From assembly GCA_903901975.1 (NCBI GenBank), contig CAIUTB010000070.1:1-64000 (forward strand): DNA of 64,000 nt. The letters are read 5' to 3'. Below, one piece after another: positions 53,298 to 62,186 of this stretch; position 1 is the stretch's first letter; every line of letters starts with the position of its first letter. The notes beneath the pieces were generated by a model. That model did not search any database. It was not told the DNA's origin and was given only the letters and a program-made list of their open reading frames with translations. Both the position numbers and the translations under genes were made by a program. The stretch comes from an uncultured Bacteroidales bacterium. Lineage in GTDB: Bacteria > Bacteroidota > Bacteroidia > Bacteroidales > Paludibacteraceae.

Positions 53298-54653
53298 ATG
53301 AAAAACAATGAATTTATGAAAGCTGCCGGTATAGTTGCGGCTGGAATGTTAGGAATAAACAGTCCGATTAATGCACAAGCTAAAGAACCTAAGAAACCAA
53401 ATATCATTTTTATTTTGGCTGACGATTTGGGTTATCCTGAAATAAGTTGCAATGGTGCGGACAGTTACAAAACACCAAATATTGATAAACTGGCGGCTCA
53501 GGGACTACGTTTCACTCATGCGTATGCCAACCCGTTGAGTGGCCCTTCACGCGCAGTTCTTCTTACCGGAAGATATGGTTTTCGTACCGGTGCAACCAAT
53601 CAGGATGCCTGTTCAGAAGTGTTTTCTCCTTCTGAAAAAATGCTACCAACTTACTTAAAATCTGCTGGTTATGCATCGACTGCTATTGGTAAATGGGGGC
53701 AATTACCTCTCGATCCATCTGATTTTGGGTTTGACGAATATCTTCGCTTTTTCGGAAGTGGAGTGTATTGGACAGAGCCGGGGAAAAAACAAAATTATCG
53801 TGTAAACGGAACTGATTTAGTATTAAAAGAAAATGAGTATATGCCGGATTTAATGCATAAGCAAATGGTAGAATTCATATCTAAGAATCAAAACAAACCA
53901 TTTTTTGCCTATTATCCATTGTCACACGTTCACGGTGAAATTACTCGAACACCTGACAGTAAGAGCAACAAAGATTATTACGACGACAATATTAGCTACA
54001 TGGACAAATTGGTGGGTGAATTACGCACCGAACTTGATAGACTGAAACTAAGCGATAATACTATTTTGATATTCTTCAGCGATAACGGAACTGCCGGAGG
54101 TAAAGCTGACAGAGCCACAATTGGAGGTCGAAGATTGATTGGACAAAAAGGATCGATGGAAGAAGGTGGCAGTCTTGAACCACTGATTGTTTACTGGCCG
54201 GGGGTCACTCCAAAAGGGAAAGTATGTACTGATTTGATAAGTTCATCCGATTTTCTGCAGACATTTGCTGAAATAGCCGGTGCTGAATTACCAAAAGATG
54301 TTGTATTGGACGGTCAGAGTTTCAATGCTCAGATTCATGGTCAGAAAGGATCACCACGGACTTCACTTTTCGTGCAACTTGCGAATAATTATTGGGTTCG
54401 GAGTCAGGGATGGAAACTTAATCAGGACGGCGAATTGTTTGATATGAGTAAAGCTCCTTTTGAAGAAATTCTTGTTCCGGCCGACACAAAGATTCCTGCT
54501 GCAATAGCTGCACGAGCTAGTCTTCAGTCCGAACTTGACCGTTTGAATCCGAAGGCCGGTTATATCGATCATGGTGATGGAACAGGTCGTCATGGAAATA
54601 AAGCAAAAAATAAAGCAAAAAAAGAAGCTAAAAAGAAACAGGCAGTTGAATAA
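53298..54653 (+). CDS. Serine-type arylsulfatase-like sulfatase
   Basis: A 451-residue exported S1 sulfatase of a different subfamily from the other three. N-terminal signal (MKAAGIVAAGMLGINSPINAQ), ILADDLGYPEISCNGAD with the metal-binding Asp pair, the active-site motif SGPSRAVLLTGRYGFRTG (Ser81, canonical S-x-P-x-R), and FFSDNGTAGG for the second metal site. The C-terminus is strongly basic (Lys/Ala-rich). The start at 53298 avoids overlap with the DUF6250 gene; an ATG at 53184 lies inside that gene and would add 38 atypical residues ahead of the signal. Target sulfate position is unknown. Confidence 0.92.
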   Translation: MKNNEFMKAAGIVAAGMLGINSPINAQAKEPKKPNIIFILADDLGYPEISCNGADSYKTPNIDKLAAQGLRFTHAYANPLSGPSRAVLLTGRYGFRTGATNQDACSEVFSPSEKMLPTYLKSAGYASTAIGKWGQLPLDPSDFGFDEYLRFFGSGVYWTEPGKKQNYRVNGTDLVLKENEYMPDLMHKQMVEFISKNQNKPFFAYYPLSHVHGEITRTPDSKSNKDYYDDNISYMDKLVGELRTELDRLKLSDNTILIFFSDNGTAGGKADRATIGGRRLIGQKGSMEEGGSLEPLIVYWPGVTPKGKVCTDLISSSDFLQTFAEIAGAELPKDVVLDGQSFNAQIHGQKGSPRTSLFVQLANNYWVRSQGWKLNQDGELFDMSKAPFEEILVPADTKIPAAIAARASLQSELDRLNPKAGYIDHGDGTGRHGNKAKNKAKKEAKKKQAVE

Positions 54654-54686
54654 TTTTCTGAATACAAGCAATAATAAACATGCTAA

Positions 54687-56474
54687 ATGGCTAAGAAAAT
54701 AAGTATAATTTCACTGATAATATATTTTTTTTTGCAAAGCGTCAATTGCCAGACAACAACATTAGTTTCGATTGATGCTAATGGGAAACTGAGCTATAAA
54801 GCGGATGTAAAAGGAATGGTGATTCCCGACTTTAGTGGTGTTGGTTATCAGAATTCTGAGAAGCCAATTCCGGTTGTGCCTGTGGTAAAAACCCTAACAG
54901 CGGTAGTTGGTGATAATGTCGCCAATGTCCAGGCAGCCATAAACGAAGTTGCAGCAATGCCTTTGCTAAATGGAATTCGGGGTGCTATACTTTTCAAAGC
55001 CGGAACGTATGAAATGAGCAGCACAATAAATGTAACATCAAGTGGCATTGTGTTGCGTGGCGAAGGACAAACTACTGTTTTTAAGGCAACTGGAATCGTG
55101 CAGTACGATTTAATTCATATTATCGGAGCATCAGGTAAGGCTGATTTAACATCTACTCAAAAACAAGTGACTGATGCGTTTGTTCCTGTTGGCACTAAAT
55201 CAGTAACGGTTCAAAGCGGTCATACTTTTGCCGTAGGCGATTGGGTGCATTTCCGTCGTGAACCCAATACTGCCTGGATTCATATGCTTGGCATGGATAC
55301 GCTTTCGCATATTGACCCATTGGCAACAGACTGGACGGCTAGTTCGTATAAAATTAGTTTCGAGCGTAAAATTACCGATGTTCAGGGTAATGTACTTACC
55401 TTCGATGCACCGGTAATGGATATTATTGACCCGGTTTACGCTAATGCTTTTGTGCTGAAATTTACTTCAGCGCGAATTTCAAATTGTGCTGTTGAGAATC
55501 TGAAAATGACTTCGAGTTTCCTTTCTTCTACTGACGAACTACACGGTTGGAATGCCATTTATATGGATAATGTGGAAAACTGCTGGGTGAAAAAAGTAAT
55601 AGCCTATTCCTTCGGCTATTCTTGCGTAAATGTGAATGATGGTGCTTCTTTCGTAACGGTTGACAGTTGCTCCATGTTGGATGGAATTTCCCAAATCACG
55701 GGTGGACGCCGATATTCGTTTAATTTAAATGCACAACGTTCTCTTGTTCAAAATTGCACAACCAGAAATGGACGTCACGATTTTGTGGATGGTAGTCGCA
55801 CACCTGGTCCAAATGTATTTTATAACTGTACAGCCACCTTGGAACATGCTGATATTGGTCCACATCATCGATGGTCGACAGGCATTTTGATTGATAATGT
55901 CAGCACCGACGGTCAAATTCGGGTTCAGGACCGTGCTGATTCTGGTTCAGGACACGGATGGTCGGGTGCACAAATCATGTTTTGGAACTGTACATCGCCC
56001 GATTTTGTCGTGCAAGACCCACCATCATACCATTGTAACTGGGCAATTGGGTGCATAGGGCCAATTACCAATGTGGGTCAGTGGACAACAAATCCGCTGG
56101 GAATTGTAGAATCGAAAGGAACAAAAATCGTTGCTATTCCAAGTTTATTTAAAGCTCAGCTGGCTGAACGATTGAAAAATCTGGCTACTGCTGTTGTAAT
56201 TCCCAAAGTTTCAGCTATTGACTTTCAGGTAATTCCAAATCCGGCTACAAATCAAATTCAAACAAGAATATTATTGGAGCAGCCTTCAAAAATTCAATTA
56301 ACTCTTTGTGATGTAAATGGTAAATTAATCAAATCACTACTTTCAAATCACCAGATTGAAATTGGAATGAATGTTTTGAATTTCAACTTTACTGATATTA
56401 AATCAGGAGTATATTTAGTAAAACTTTCAAACGGAAATTTTCAGAAGTCTACAAAACTAATTATACAGAACTAA
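54687..56474 (+). CDS. Pectate-lyase-superfamily beta-helix protein with T9SS tail
   Basis: A 595-residue secreted protein. A signal peptide (LIIYFFLQSVNCQ) is followed by an N-terminal strand region (PDFSGVGYQNSEKPIPVVPV), the start of a Pectate_lyase_3-like right-handed beta-helix (ANVQAAINEVAAMP, GIRGAILFKAGTYEM, GIVLRGEG), and a long helix with many NC repeats. The last 75 or so residues are a type A T9SS sorting domain (IPNPATNQIQ ... GVYLVKLSNG), so it should be exported to the surface. A lyase or epimerase-like activity is likely, but I know no characterised close relative. The partial gene at 63314 is a paralogue. It is the first T9SS-tagged gene of the locus. Confidence 0.8.
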   Translation: MAKKISIISLIIYFFLQSVNCQTTTLVSIDANGKLSYKADVKGMVIPDFSGVGYQNSEKPIPVVPVVKTLTAVVGDNVANVQAAINEVAAMPLLNGIRGAILFKAGTYEMSSTINVTSSGIVLRGEGQTTVFKATGIVQYDLIHIIGASGKADLTSTQKQVTDAFVPVGTKSVTVQSGHTFAVGDWVHFRREPNTAWIHMLGMDTLSHIDPLATDWTASSYKISFERKITDVQGNVLTFDAPVMDIIDPVYANAFVLKFTSARISNCAVENLKMTSSFLSSTDELHGWNAIYMDNVENCWVKKVIAYSFGYSCVNVNDGASFVTVDSCSMLDGISQITGGRRYSFNLNAQRSLVQNCTTRNGRHDFVDGSRTPGPNVFYNCTATLEHADIGPHHRWSTGILIDNVSTDGQIRVQDRADSGSGHGWSGAQIMFWNCTSPDFVVQDPPSYHCNWAIGCIGPITNVGQWTTNPLGIVESKGTKIVAIPSLFKAQLAERLKNLATAVVIPKVSAIDFQVIPNPATNQIQTRILLEQPSKIQLTLCDVNGKLIKSLLSNHQIEIGMNVLNFNFTDIKSGVYLVKLSNGNFQKSTKLIIQN

Positions 56475-56477
56475 CAC

Positions 56478-58166
56478 ATGAAAAACTGGTCCAAAACTCA
56501 TCATACTAGGATTGTTTTTATTGCACTCATATGTTTGATTGTAACCAATACAGAAGCTGCTACCATTAATGTCAGCACGCTTAATGCATTACAAACTGCT
56601 GTAACCAACTCAACATCCGGAGATATTATCAATCTGGCAAACGGACATTACAGTAACTGCAACCTAACAATTTCAAAATCAAATATAATAGTTCAGGCAG
56701 CAACCCCGGGTGGTGTTTTTTTGGATGGGACAAGTATAATTAGCATTTCAGGAAATAACAATAGCTTTGGGGGCTTTCAGTTTACAGCAAATGTTACGGC
56801 AAGCGGCACCAATACAATTGCAGTTAATGGAAATTCAAATTCAATTACCCAACTGAATTTCAATGGTTATTCTGCCGACCATTTCCTCTATATAACTGGT
56901 CAATATAATGTGGTTAGCTATTGTAATTTTCAAAACAAACTTGCCGTAATGACAGCCAAAGCGGGTACCGGTGATATGGTACAAATTATTCCAAATGCAA
57001 CAAATCCCGTTTACACTACTATTCGATACTGCTCATTCCAGCACATGCCGGGCATGGGTGGCGATTATGGTAATGAGTGTATCAGAATTGGCAACAGCAC
57101 ACTTTCTACATATATATCCCGAACAGTGGTTGAATATTGCTATTTTGAGGATACTGGTTTGGGTGACAGCGAGGCAATCTCTGTCAAATCCAGAGAAAAC
57201 ATCTTGCGTTACAATACGATGAAAAACAATCCCGATGCAATGTTTTGCTTCAGAAATGGAGACAATAATGTTGCTTACAGTAACTTCTTTATAAATTCAG
57301 GTGGAATAAGAGCAAAAGAGGCCAATAATATTTTTTGTTATAACAACTATTTTGAAAAATCGGGTCTTACCGGCACTATGAATGCTGTAACCTATATTTA
57401 TGATACATCTAGTTCAACGCATGTATTGGATAATATTAATTTCTTACATAATACCTTTGTCGATTGTGGTAATATTGATTTTGGTGGCGTAGGTGCAACC
57501 AATGGCACCTGGGCAAACAATCTTTTTAAAAAATCGGGAACAATTTTCACAAACCCCAATGCCGGAACAAGCTTTTCAGGAAATATTTATAGTGGAACAT
57601 TAGGAATTTCAATTCCAACGGGCATGAGTTCAGCAGACCCACAACTTGCCCTGAATGCTTATGGATATTACGGTTTAACTGCTACAAGTCCGGCAATTGC
57701 TACAGCAAGCAATGATTACCCGGCCTTAATAACTATCCCCGGAATTGATACCTTATTGTTGGATATAAAAGGTCAAAACAGACCTGTTTCAAGAATTTTA
57801 AAAGATGTAGGTTGTGATCAGTTTAATGCAACAGCTACAGTCATAAATCATCCTATGAAACTGTCGGATGTTGGCCCTTCGTATCTTCAAACATCAACCG
57901 GAATTGAAACTCCTAAAGAAAATTTGAATCTAAAGGTTAATTTAGTTGCTAAATCTTTGATTGTGAATTATATTTTGGCTCAGATTTCAAAAGTCAATCT
58001 TTCAATTTTCAGCATATCAGGGTCTCTGGTTAAAACAATAAACTTGAGTGAAAATGAAAGTCAACAACAATCTATCGATATTTCTAATCTACAACACGGT
58101 GTATATCTGATTCGAATAAATGCTGATAATTCCACTGAAACTATAAGATTTATTATTTGGAATTAG
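56478..58166 (+). CDS. PL6 family alginate lyase-like protein with T9SS-like tail
   Basis: A 562-residue secreted beta-helix lyase, 3 bp after the previous gene. The signal peptide (IVFIALICLIVTNTEAAT) leads into the PL6 helix (about 28-470; AVTNSTSGDIINLANGHY). The catalytic Lys237 (AISVKSREN) and Arg259 (FCFRNGDNN) are visible; Asn follows Arg where the first PL6 protein has His. The C-terminal 85 residues have the T9SS fold pattern (LSIFSISGSLVKTINL ... GVYLIRINADN) but lack the usual NP motif at its start. It is a close paralogue of the next PL6 gene. Probably cell-surface or extracellular and endo-acting. Confidence 0.88.
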   Translation: MKNWSKTHHTRIVFIALICLIVTNTEAATINVSTLNALQTAVTNSTSGDIINLANGHYSNCNLTISKSNIIVQAATPGGVFLDGTSIISISGNNNSFGGFQFTANVTASGTNTIAVNGNSNSITQLNFNGYSADHFLYITGQYNVVSYCNFQNKLAVMTAKAGTGDMVQIIPNATNPVYTTIRYCSFQHMPGMGGDYGNECIRIGNSTLSTYISRTVVEYCYFEDTGLGDSEAISVKSRENILRYNTMKNNPDAMFCFRNGDNNVAYSNFFINSGGIRAKEANNIFCYNNYFEKSGLTGTMNAVTYIYDTSSSTHVLDNINFLHNTFVDCGNIDFGGVGATNGTWANNLFKKSGTIFTNPNAGTSFSGNIYSGTLGISIPTGMSSADPQLALNAYGYYGLTATSPAIATASNDYPALITIPGIDTLLLDIKGQNRPVSRILKDVGCDQFNATATVINHPMKLSDVGPSYLQTSTGIETPKENLNLKVNLVAKSLIVNYILAQISKVNLSIFSISGSLVKTINLSENESQQQSIDISNLQHGVYLIRINADNSTETIRFIIWN

Positions 58167-58226
58167 GTTTCACTGATTAAAATTGCCATTATATTTATAT
58201 AAACTTTTATTTTAATAAGAAATCAC

Positions 58227-58243
58227 TAACTTTGGTTGACCAA
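58227..58243 (+). promoter_or_regulatory. Promoter with palindromic operator, third transcription unit
   Basis: The -7 box TAACTTTG (58227-58234) overlaps palindrome TTGGTTGACCAA (58232-58243), the same composite as at 31664 and 47730. No second palindrome at the 16-bp spacing is found here. It lies 37 nt upstream of the PL6 start at 58281. Confidence 0.75.
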
Positions 58244-58280
58244 TTGAACAATATTTTAATTTAAACAAAAATCTATTATT

Positions 58281-60050
58281 ATGAATTTAAAAATTCAACT
58301 TTTTAAAAATATTCTATTTCAGACAAAAAGCGTAAATATTAAAACACTTGCTTTTATTGCCTTATCTGTTTTTTTAGGAAATGAAGTTGCAAAAGCTACT
58401 ACCATCACAGCCACTTCTATCACCGATTTACAAACCAAAATAAATGCAGCAAACTCGGGTGATATTATCAACCTGGCAAATGGACGTTATATGAATAGTT
58501 CCATTAGCATTTCCAAATCAGGAATAACCGTTAAGGCAGCAACTGCGGGAGGTGTTTTTATGGATGGGAATAACAATATTGTCATTGCAGGAAATTCAAA
58601 CACTTTTAGTGGATTTCAATTCACAACTAACAATATGTCAGGAAGTTTGCCTGTAGAAAGTCCAACTAATGCCGTGACTGTAAATGGGAACAGCAACACC
58701 ATTACTCAATTAAATTTCAATGGTTATTTTGCTAGTAAGATGATACAGATTGCCGGACTAAACAACACTGTTTCGTATTGTAATTTTCAGAATAAACCTA
58801 CAGACACATCTATAGCAAAAAATGGCGATGGTGATATGCTTCAGATAATTCCTAATGCTACAAATCCCGGAAATAATTTAATTCGTTATTGTTCGTTTCA
58901 GCACATGCCCGGTGGTGGTGGAGACTGGGGAAATGAATGTATTAGAATAGGTGATGGTGCCTATTCAACTATGATTTCACGCACGATAGTTGAATATTGT
59001 TATTTTGAAGATACAGGTTTGGGCGATAGTGAGGCCATCTCTGTAAAATCAATGGAAAATACACTCAGGTATAACACCATGAATAATAATCCGAATGCAA
59101 TGTTTTGTTTCCGAAATGGAGATAACAATGTAGCTTATGGTAACTTCTTCATTAATTCTGGTGGAATCCGATGCAAACAATCCAACAATGTATGGATTTA
59201 TAATAATTATTTTGAAATGGCCGGTACAGGATGGGATAGTTCATTGCCGGGTTCGGGAACAAGAGCCATCTATTTTTTGACTTATGCCGGTTATAATAAC
59301 AATTATAATGTGTTTCACAACACCTTCTATAAATGTGGTGAAACTGAAATACAAACCGGTATGACAAATTGTAGCTGGGCAAATAATGCGTTTTATTCAA
59401 CTTCAGGCAATATCTTTACAAGTTCAGGTACTACAGCTGGTCAAACTTTTGTGGGAAATATATACCTGGGTTCACTAGGATTAACAATCCCAACAGGTAT
59501 GACCAATACCGATCCAAAACTGACTTTGAATTCGGATAATTATTACGGATTATCAGCTACAAGTCCGGCCATAAATTCTTCCAGTGCAGTTTATCCAAAA
59601 ATGTTTATTATACCGGGAATTGACACTTTGCTTTTAGATATTCAGGGTCAGGCACGACCAGTTTTGAGAGCGCAAAGAGATGTAGGTTGCGAAGAATACA
59701 ACGCCACTGGAACCGTTATAAACAAACCACTTGCGCTGAGTGATGTAGGTCCAAGCTATCTAAAGACAATTACAACCAAAATTGAAACCCCGAAAGAAAA
59801 CTTACATTTTAATGTTCAGGTCAATTCAGCAACTAAAAACTTAGTTTTGAATTATTCTTTGCCACAAATTTCAAAACTAAATCTGACAATTTATTATTTG
59901 AATGGAACTATAATTAAATCTATTGATATGAATGATTCTGAAAACTATCTACAGTCCGTTGATATCTCAAATTTAAAAAACGGGATGTATTTAGTTCGAT
60001 TAGTTGCCGGAAATATTTCTGAATCACGCAAATTCATTATAAATCAATAA
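58281..60050 (+). CDS. PL6 family alginate lyase-like protein with T9SS-like tail (paralogue)
   Basis: A 589-residue secreted PL6 lyase, closely related over its length to the gene at 56478. A long N-terminal signal region (IKTLAFIALSVFLGNEVAKA) precedes the helix (NAANSGDIINLANGRY). Catalytic Lys256 (AISVKSMEN) and Arg278 (FCFRNGDNN) are conserved. It has insertions relative to its paralogue, such as SGSLPVESPTN (about 120-130). A T9SS-like tail ends the protein (LTIYYLNGTIIKSIDM ... GMYLVRLVAGN). It is the first gene of the third unit, with its own operator, and is followed 4 bp later by PL7 lyases. Confidence 0.88.
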   Translation: MNLKIQLFKNILFQTKSVNIKTLAFIALSVFLGNEVAKATTITATSITDLQTKINAANSGDIINLANGRYMNSSISISKSGITVKAATAGGVFMDGNNNIVIAGNSNTFSGFQFTTNNMSGSLPVESPTNAVTVNGNSNTITQLNFNGYFASKMIQIAGLNNTVSYCNFQNKPTDTSIAKNGDGDMLQIIPNATNPGNNLIRYCSFQHMPGGGGDWGNECIRIGDGAYSTMISRTIVEYCYFEDTGLGDSEAISVKSMENTLRYNTMNNNPNAMFCFRNGDNNVAYGNFFINSGGIRCKQSNNVWIYNNYFEMAGTGWDSSLPGSGTRAIYFLTYAGYNNNYNVFHNTFYKCGETEIQTGMTNCSWANNAFYSTSGNIFTSSGTTAGQTFVGNIYLGSLGLTIPTGMTNTDPKLTLNSDNYYGLSATSPAINSSSAVYPKMFIIPGIDTLLLDIQGQARPVLRAQRDVGCEEYNATGTVINKPLALSDVGPSYLKTITTKIETPKENLHFNVQVNSATKNLVLNYSLPQISKLNLTIYYLNGTIIKSIDMNDSENYLQSVDISNLKNGMYLVRLVAGNISESRKFIINQ

Positions 60051-60054
60051 TTTA

Positions 60055-61086
60055 ATGAGAAATTGTTTATTGATTATGATCGTATTGCAGTTTAGTATTA
60101 AGTTGGTCGCAATTAATCAACTGCTTCCACCAGGTTCAAACTTTGATTTGAGTGCATGGAAGTTGCAAACCTTGGACCAGAATTTATTATTTACCGAAAT
60201 CGCTGCAAGTTCACTTGTTAGTGGTTATACAAGTGATTTTTTTTACACAAATTCTTCGGATGGGTCTATTGTTTTCAATGTCCCAAGTAACGGTACACCA
60301 ACAAGTGGAAGTACTTATCCCAGAGTTGAATTACGACAAATGACCAGCGGCGCTAACTGGAAAATGACTGATGCGACTGAGCATTACCTTACGGCTCAAT
60401 GTAAAATTGTAGCAGTCGCAGCAGCAAAACCGCAAACAATTATCGGCCAGATTCATGGCAGCGAAACGAATTCAGAATTATTAAAAATTCGCTGGACAGG
60501 TTATCTTCCCAACCTGTGCAAAATTGAAGCCCGTTATGAACTAAATGATGCCACACAGGCCGAATATGGTGTGACTTTGGCATCCGGTTTATCGCTCGGA
60601 GATTTGATTGAGTATACAATAACAATGAAAAACGGAACAATTACCTGTACTGTAAATGGAGTTTCGGCTTCTCAAACATATACTACAGCTATTTTTGGGA
60701 CAACAGATGCTTATTACTTTAAAGCCGGAAATTATCTCCAATATAATCCGCAAACTGTTCCCGATCCTACTGTCATTTATGGTCAAAACCAGTTTTATAA
60801 ATTATCGTTGAATAAACTAACAACCGTTGATCAAACAATTTCAGAATCAAATGAAGTCAGTATTTATCCAAATCCGGCAAAAGACAAAATAAAAATTAAT
60901 GATACTTCTTCAATTAATTCTAATATTAATCTTCAAATTTATGACTGGAATGGAAGACTAGTTAAATCCATGAATTGCGTTGATAATCAATCTCTTGATG
61001 TTTCTGATTTAGCAAAGGGTATTTATCTGGCGAAAATAATTAATAACACAAGTTCTAATACAGCAAAATTTGTAATTTCAAAATAA
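60055..61086 (+). CDS. PL7 alginate lyase with T9SS tail (copy 1)
   Basis: A 343-residue secreted jelly-roll alginate lyase (Alginate_lyase2). After the signal peptide comes LPPGSNFDLSAWKLQ. The three PL7 motifs are present: RVELRQM (Arg90-Arg94), GQIHG (Gln132, Ile133, His134) and YYFKAGNYLQY (around Tyr221-Tyr227). QIH rather than QVH is associated with cleavage of G-containing blocks. The last 70 or so residues are a type A T9SS domain (IYPNPAKDKIKIN ... KGIYLAKI). It should act endolytically outside the cell. A tandem paralogue follows after 75 bp. Confidence 0.93.
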   Translation: MRNCLLIMIVLQFSIKLVAINQLLPPGSNFDLSAWKLQTLDQNLLFTEIAASSLVSGYTSDFFYTNSSDGSIVFNVPSNGTPTSGSTYPRVELRQMTSGANWKMTDATEHYLTAQCKIVAVAAAKPQTIIGQIHGSETNSELLKIRWTGYLPNLCKIEARYELNDATQAEYGVTLASGLSLGDLIEYTITMKNGTITCTVNGVSASQTYTTAIFGTTDAYYFKAGNYLQYNPQTVPDPTVIYGQNQFYKLSLNKLTTVDQTISESNEVSIYPNPAKDKIKINDTSSINSNINLQIYDWNGRLVKSMNCVDNQSLDVSDLAKGIYLAKIINNTSSNTAKFVISK

Positions 61087-61161
61087 CAATAACCTGTTAC
61101 ATATATCAAAGTAACACTAGCACAAAATATTATAGAAATTCAAAGTAGAATATAAAATTTG

Positions 61162-62181
61162 ATGAAAAAACAAATTCTGATATTGTCCATTTTGCTTCTA
61201 AGTTTAAAATTAGTCGCTTTAAATCCACAGCTTCCACCGGGTTCAAATTTTGATTTGGATGCGTGGATCTTACAAACCATAAATACTGGTAATCTATTTG
61301 AAGAGAAATTACCACCCGATCTACGAAACGGATTTACCAACAATCTTTTTTATACCAATACAGATGATGGATCATTGGTTTTCAAAGTGCCAAGTAATGG
61401 TGGAACAACGAGTGGCAGCGGTTATCCCCGTGTAGAATTTCGACAGGTAAAAAATGCGGCTTATTGGAATATGACCGACACAGCCGAACATTATTTAACT
61501 GCTCAATGTAAAGTTATGGTCGTTGCAACAGCTAAACCACAAACCATTATTGGGCAAATTCATGGAAACGAAACAAATTCGGAACTTCTAAAATTGCGTT
61601 GGACGGGTTATCTGGCAGGTAAATGTTATGTGGAAGCTCGGTATCAAACAAATGATGCCGCAAGGACCGAATACGGAGTGAAACTTGCCACCGGATTGTC
61701 GCTTGGAGATATGCTTACTTATACAATTACAATGAAAAAAGGAATAATTGTGGCTACAGTCAATGGCACAAGCGCTACTCAAAGCTATACAACTGAATTT
61801 TACGGAACAACAGATTCTTATTATTTCAAAGCAGGCAACTATCTTCAATACAGCAGTACCGATGCGAATATTTACGGTCTAAATCAATTCTATAAATTGT
61901 CGCTGTTAAAACAAGAACCAACTGAATTAATGAAAGTCAAAAGCGGATTTTTAAAGATTTTTCCAAATCCGGCAAAAGACAATATCGTAATCAATTCCTA
62001 CCTTTCAACTTCAGCCAATATAAATTTTCAAATTTTAGACTGTAGTGGAAAATTGATTAAATCAATGAATTCTATTGGAGATCAATCTATTAATGTTTCA
62101 GATTTATCAAATGGAATATATCTCGTAAAACTAAATTCTCAGTCATTTTCAACATCAACTAAATTATTGATAATCAAATAA
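61162..62181 (+). CDS. PL7 alginate lyase with T9SS tail (copy 2)
   Basis: A 339-residue paralogue of the preceding PL7 lyase, with LPPGSNFDLDAWILQ, RVEFRQV (Phe in place of the usual Leu), GQIHG (Gln132-Ile133-His134), YYFKAGNYLQY and a type A T9SS tail (IFPNPAKDNIVIN ... NGIYLVKL). The ATG at 61162 is used; a TTG at 61159 would add one residue. The two enzymes may differ in block preference or chain length, but the sequence does not show this. The next gene follows after 5 bp. Confidence 0.92.
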   Translation: MKKQILILSILLLSLKLVALNPQLPPGSNFDLDAWILQTINTGNLFEEKLPPDLRNGFTNNLFYTNTDDGSLVFKVPSNGGTTSGSGYPRVEFRQVKNAAYWNMTDTAEHYLTAQCKVMVVATAKPQTIIGQIHGNETNSELLKLRWTGYLAGKCYVEARYQTNDAARTEYGVKLATGLSLGDMLTYTITMKKGIIVATVNGTSATQSYTTEFYGTTDSYYFKAGNYLQYSSTDANIYGLNQFYKLSLLKQEPTELMKVKSGFLKIFPNPAKDNIVINSYLSTSANINFQILDCSGKLIKSMNSIGDQSINVSDLSNGIYLVKLNSQSFSTSTKLLIIK

Positions 62182-62186
62182 TCACA

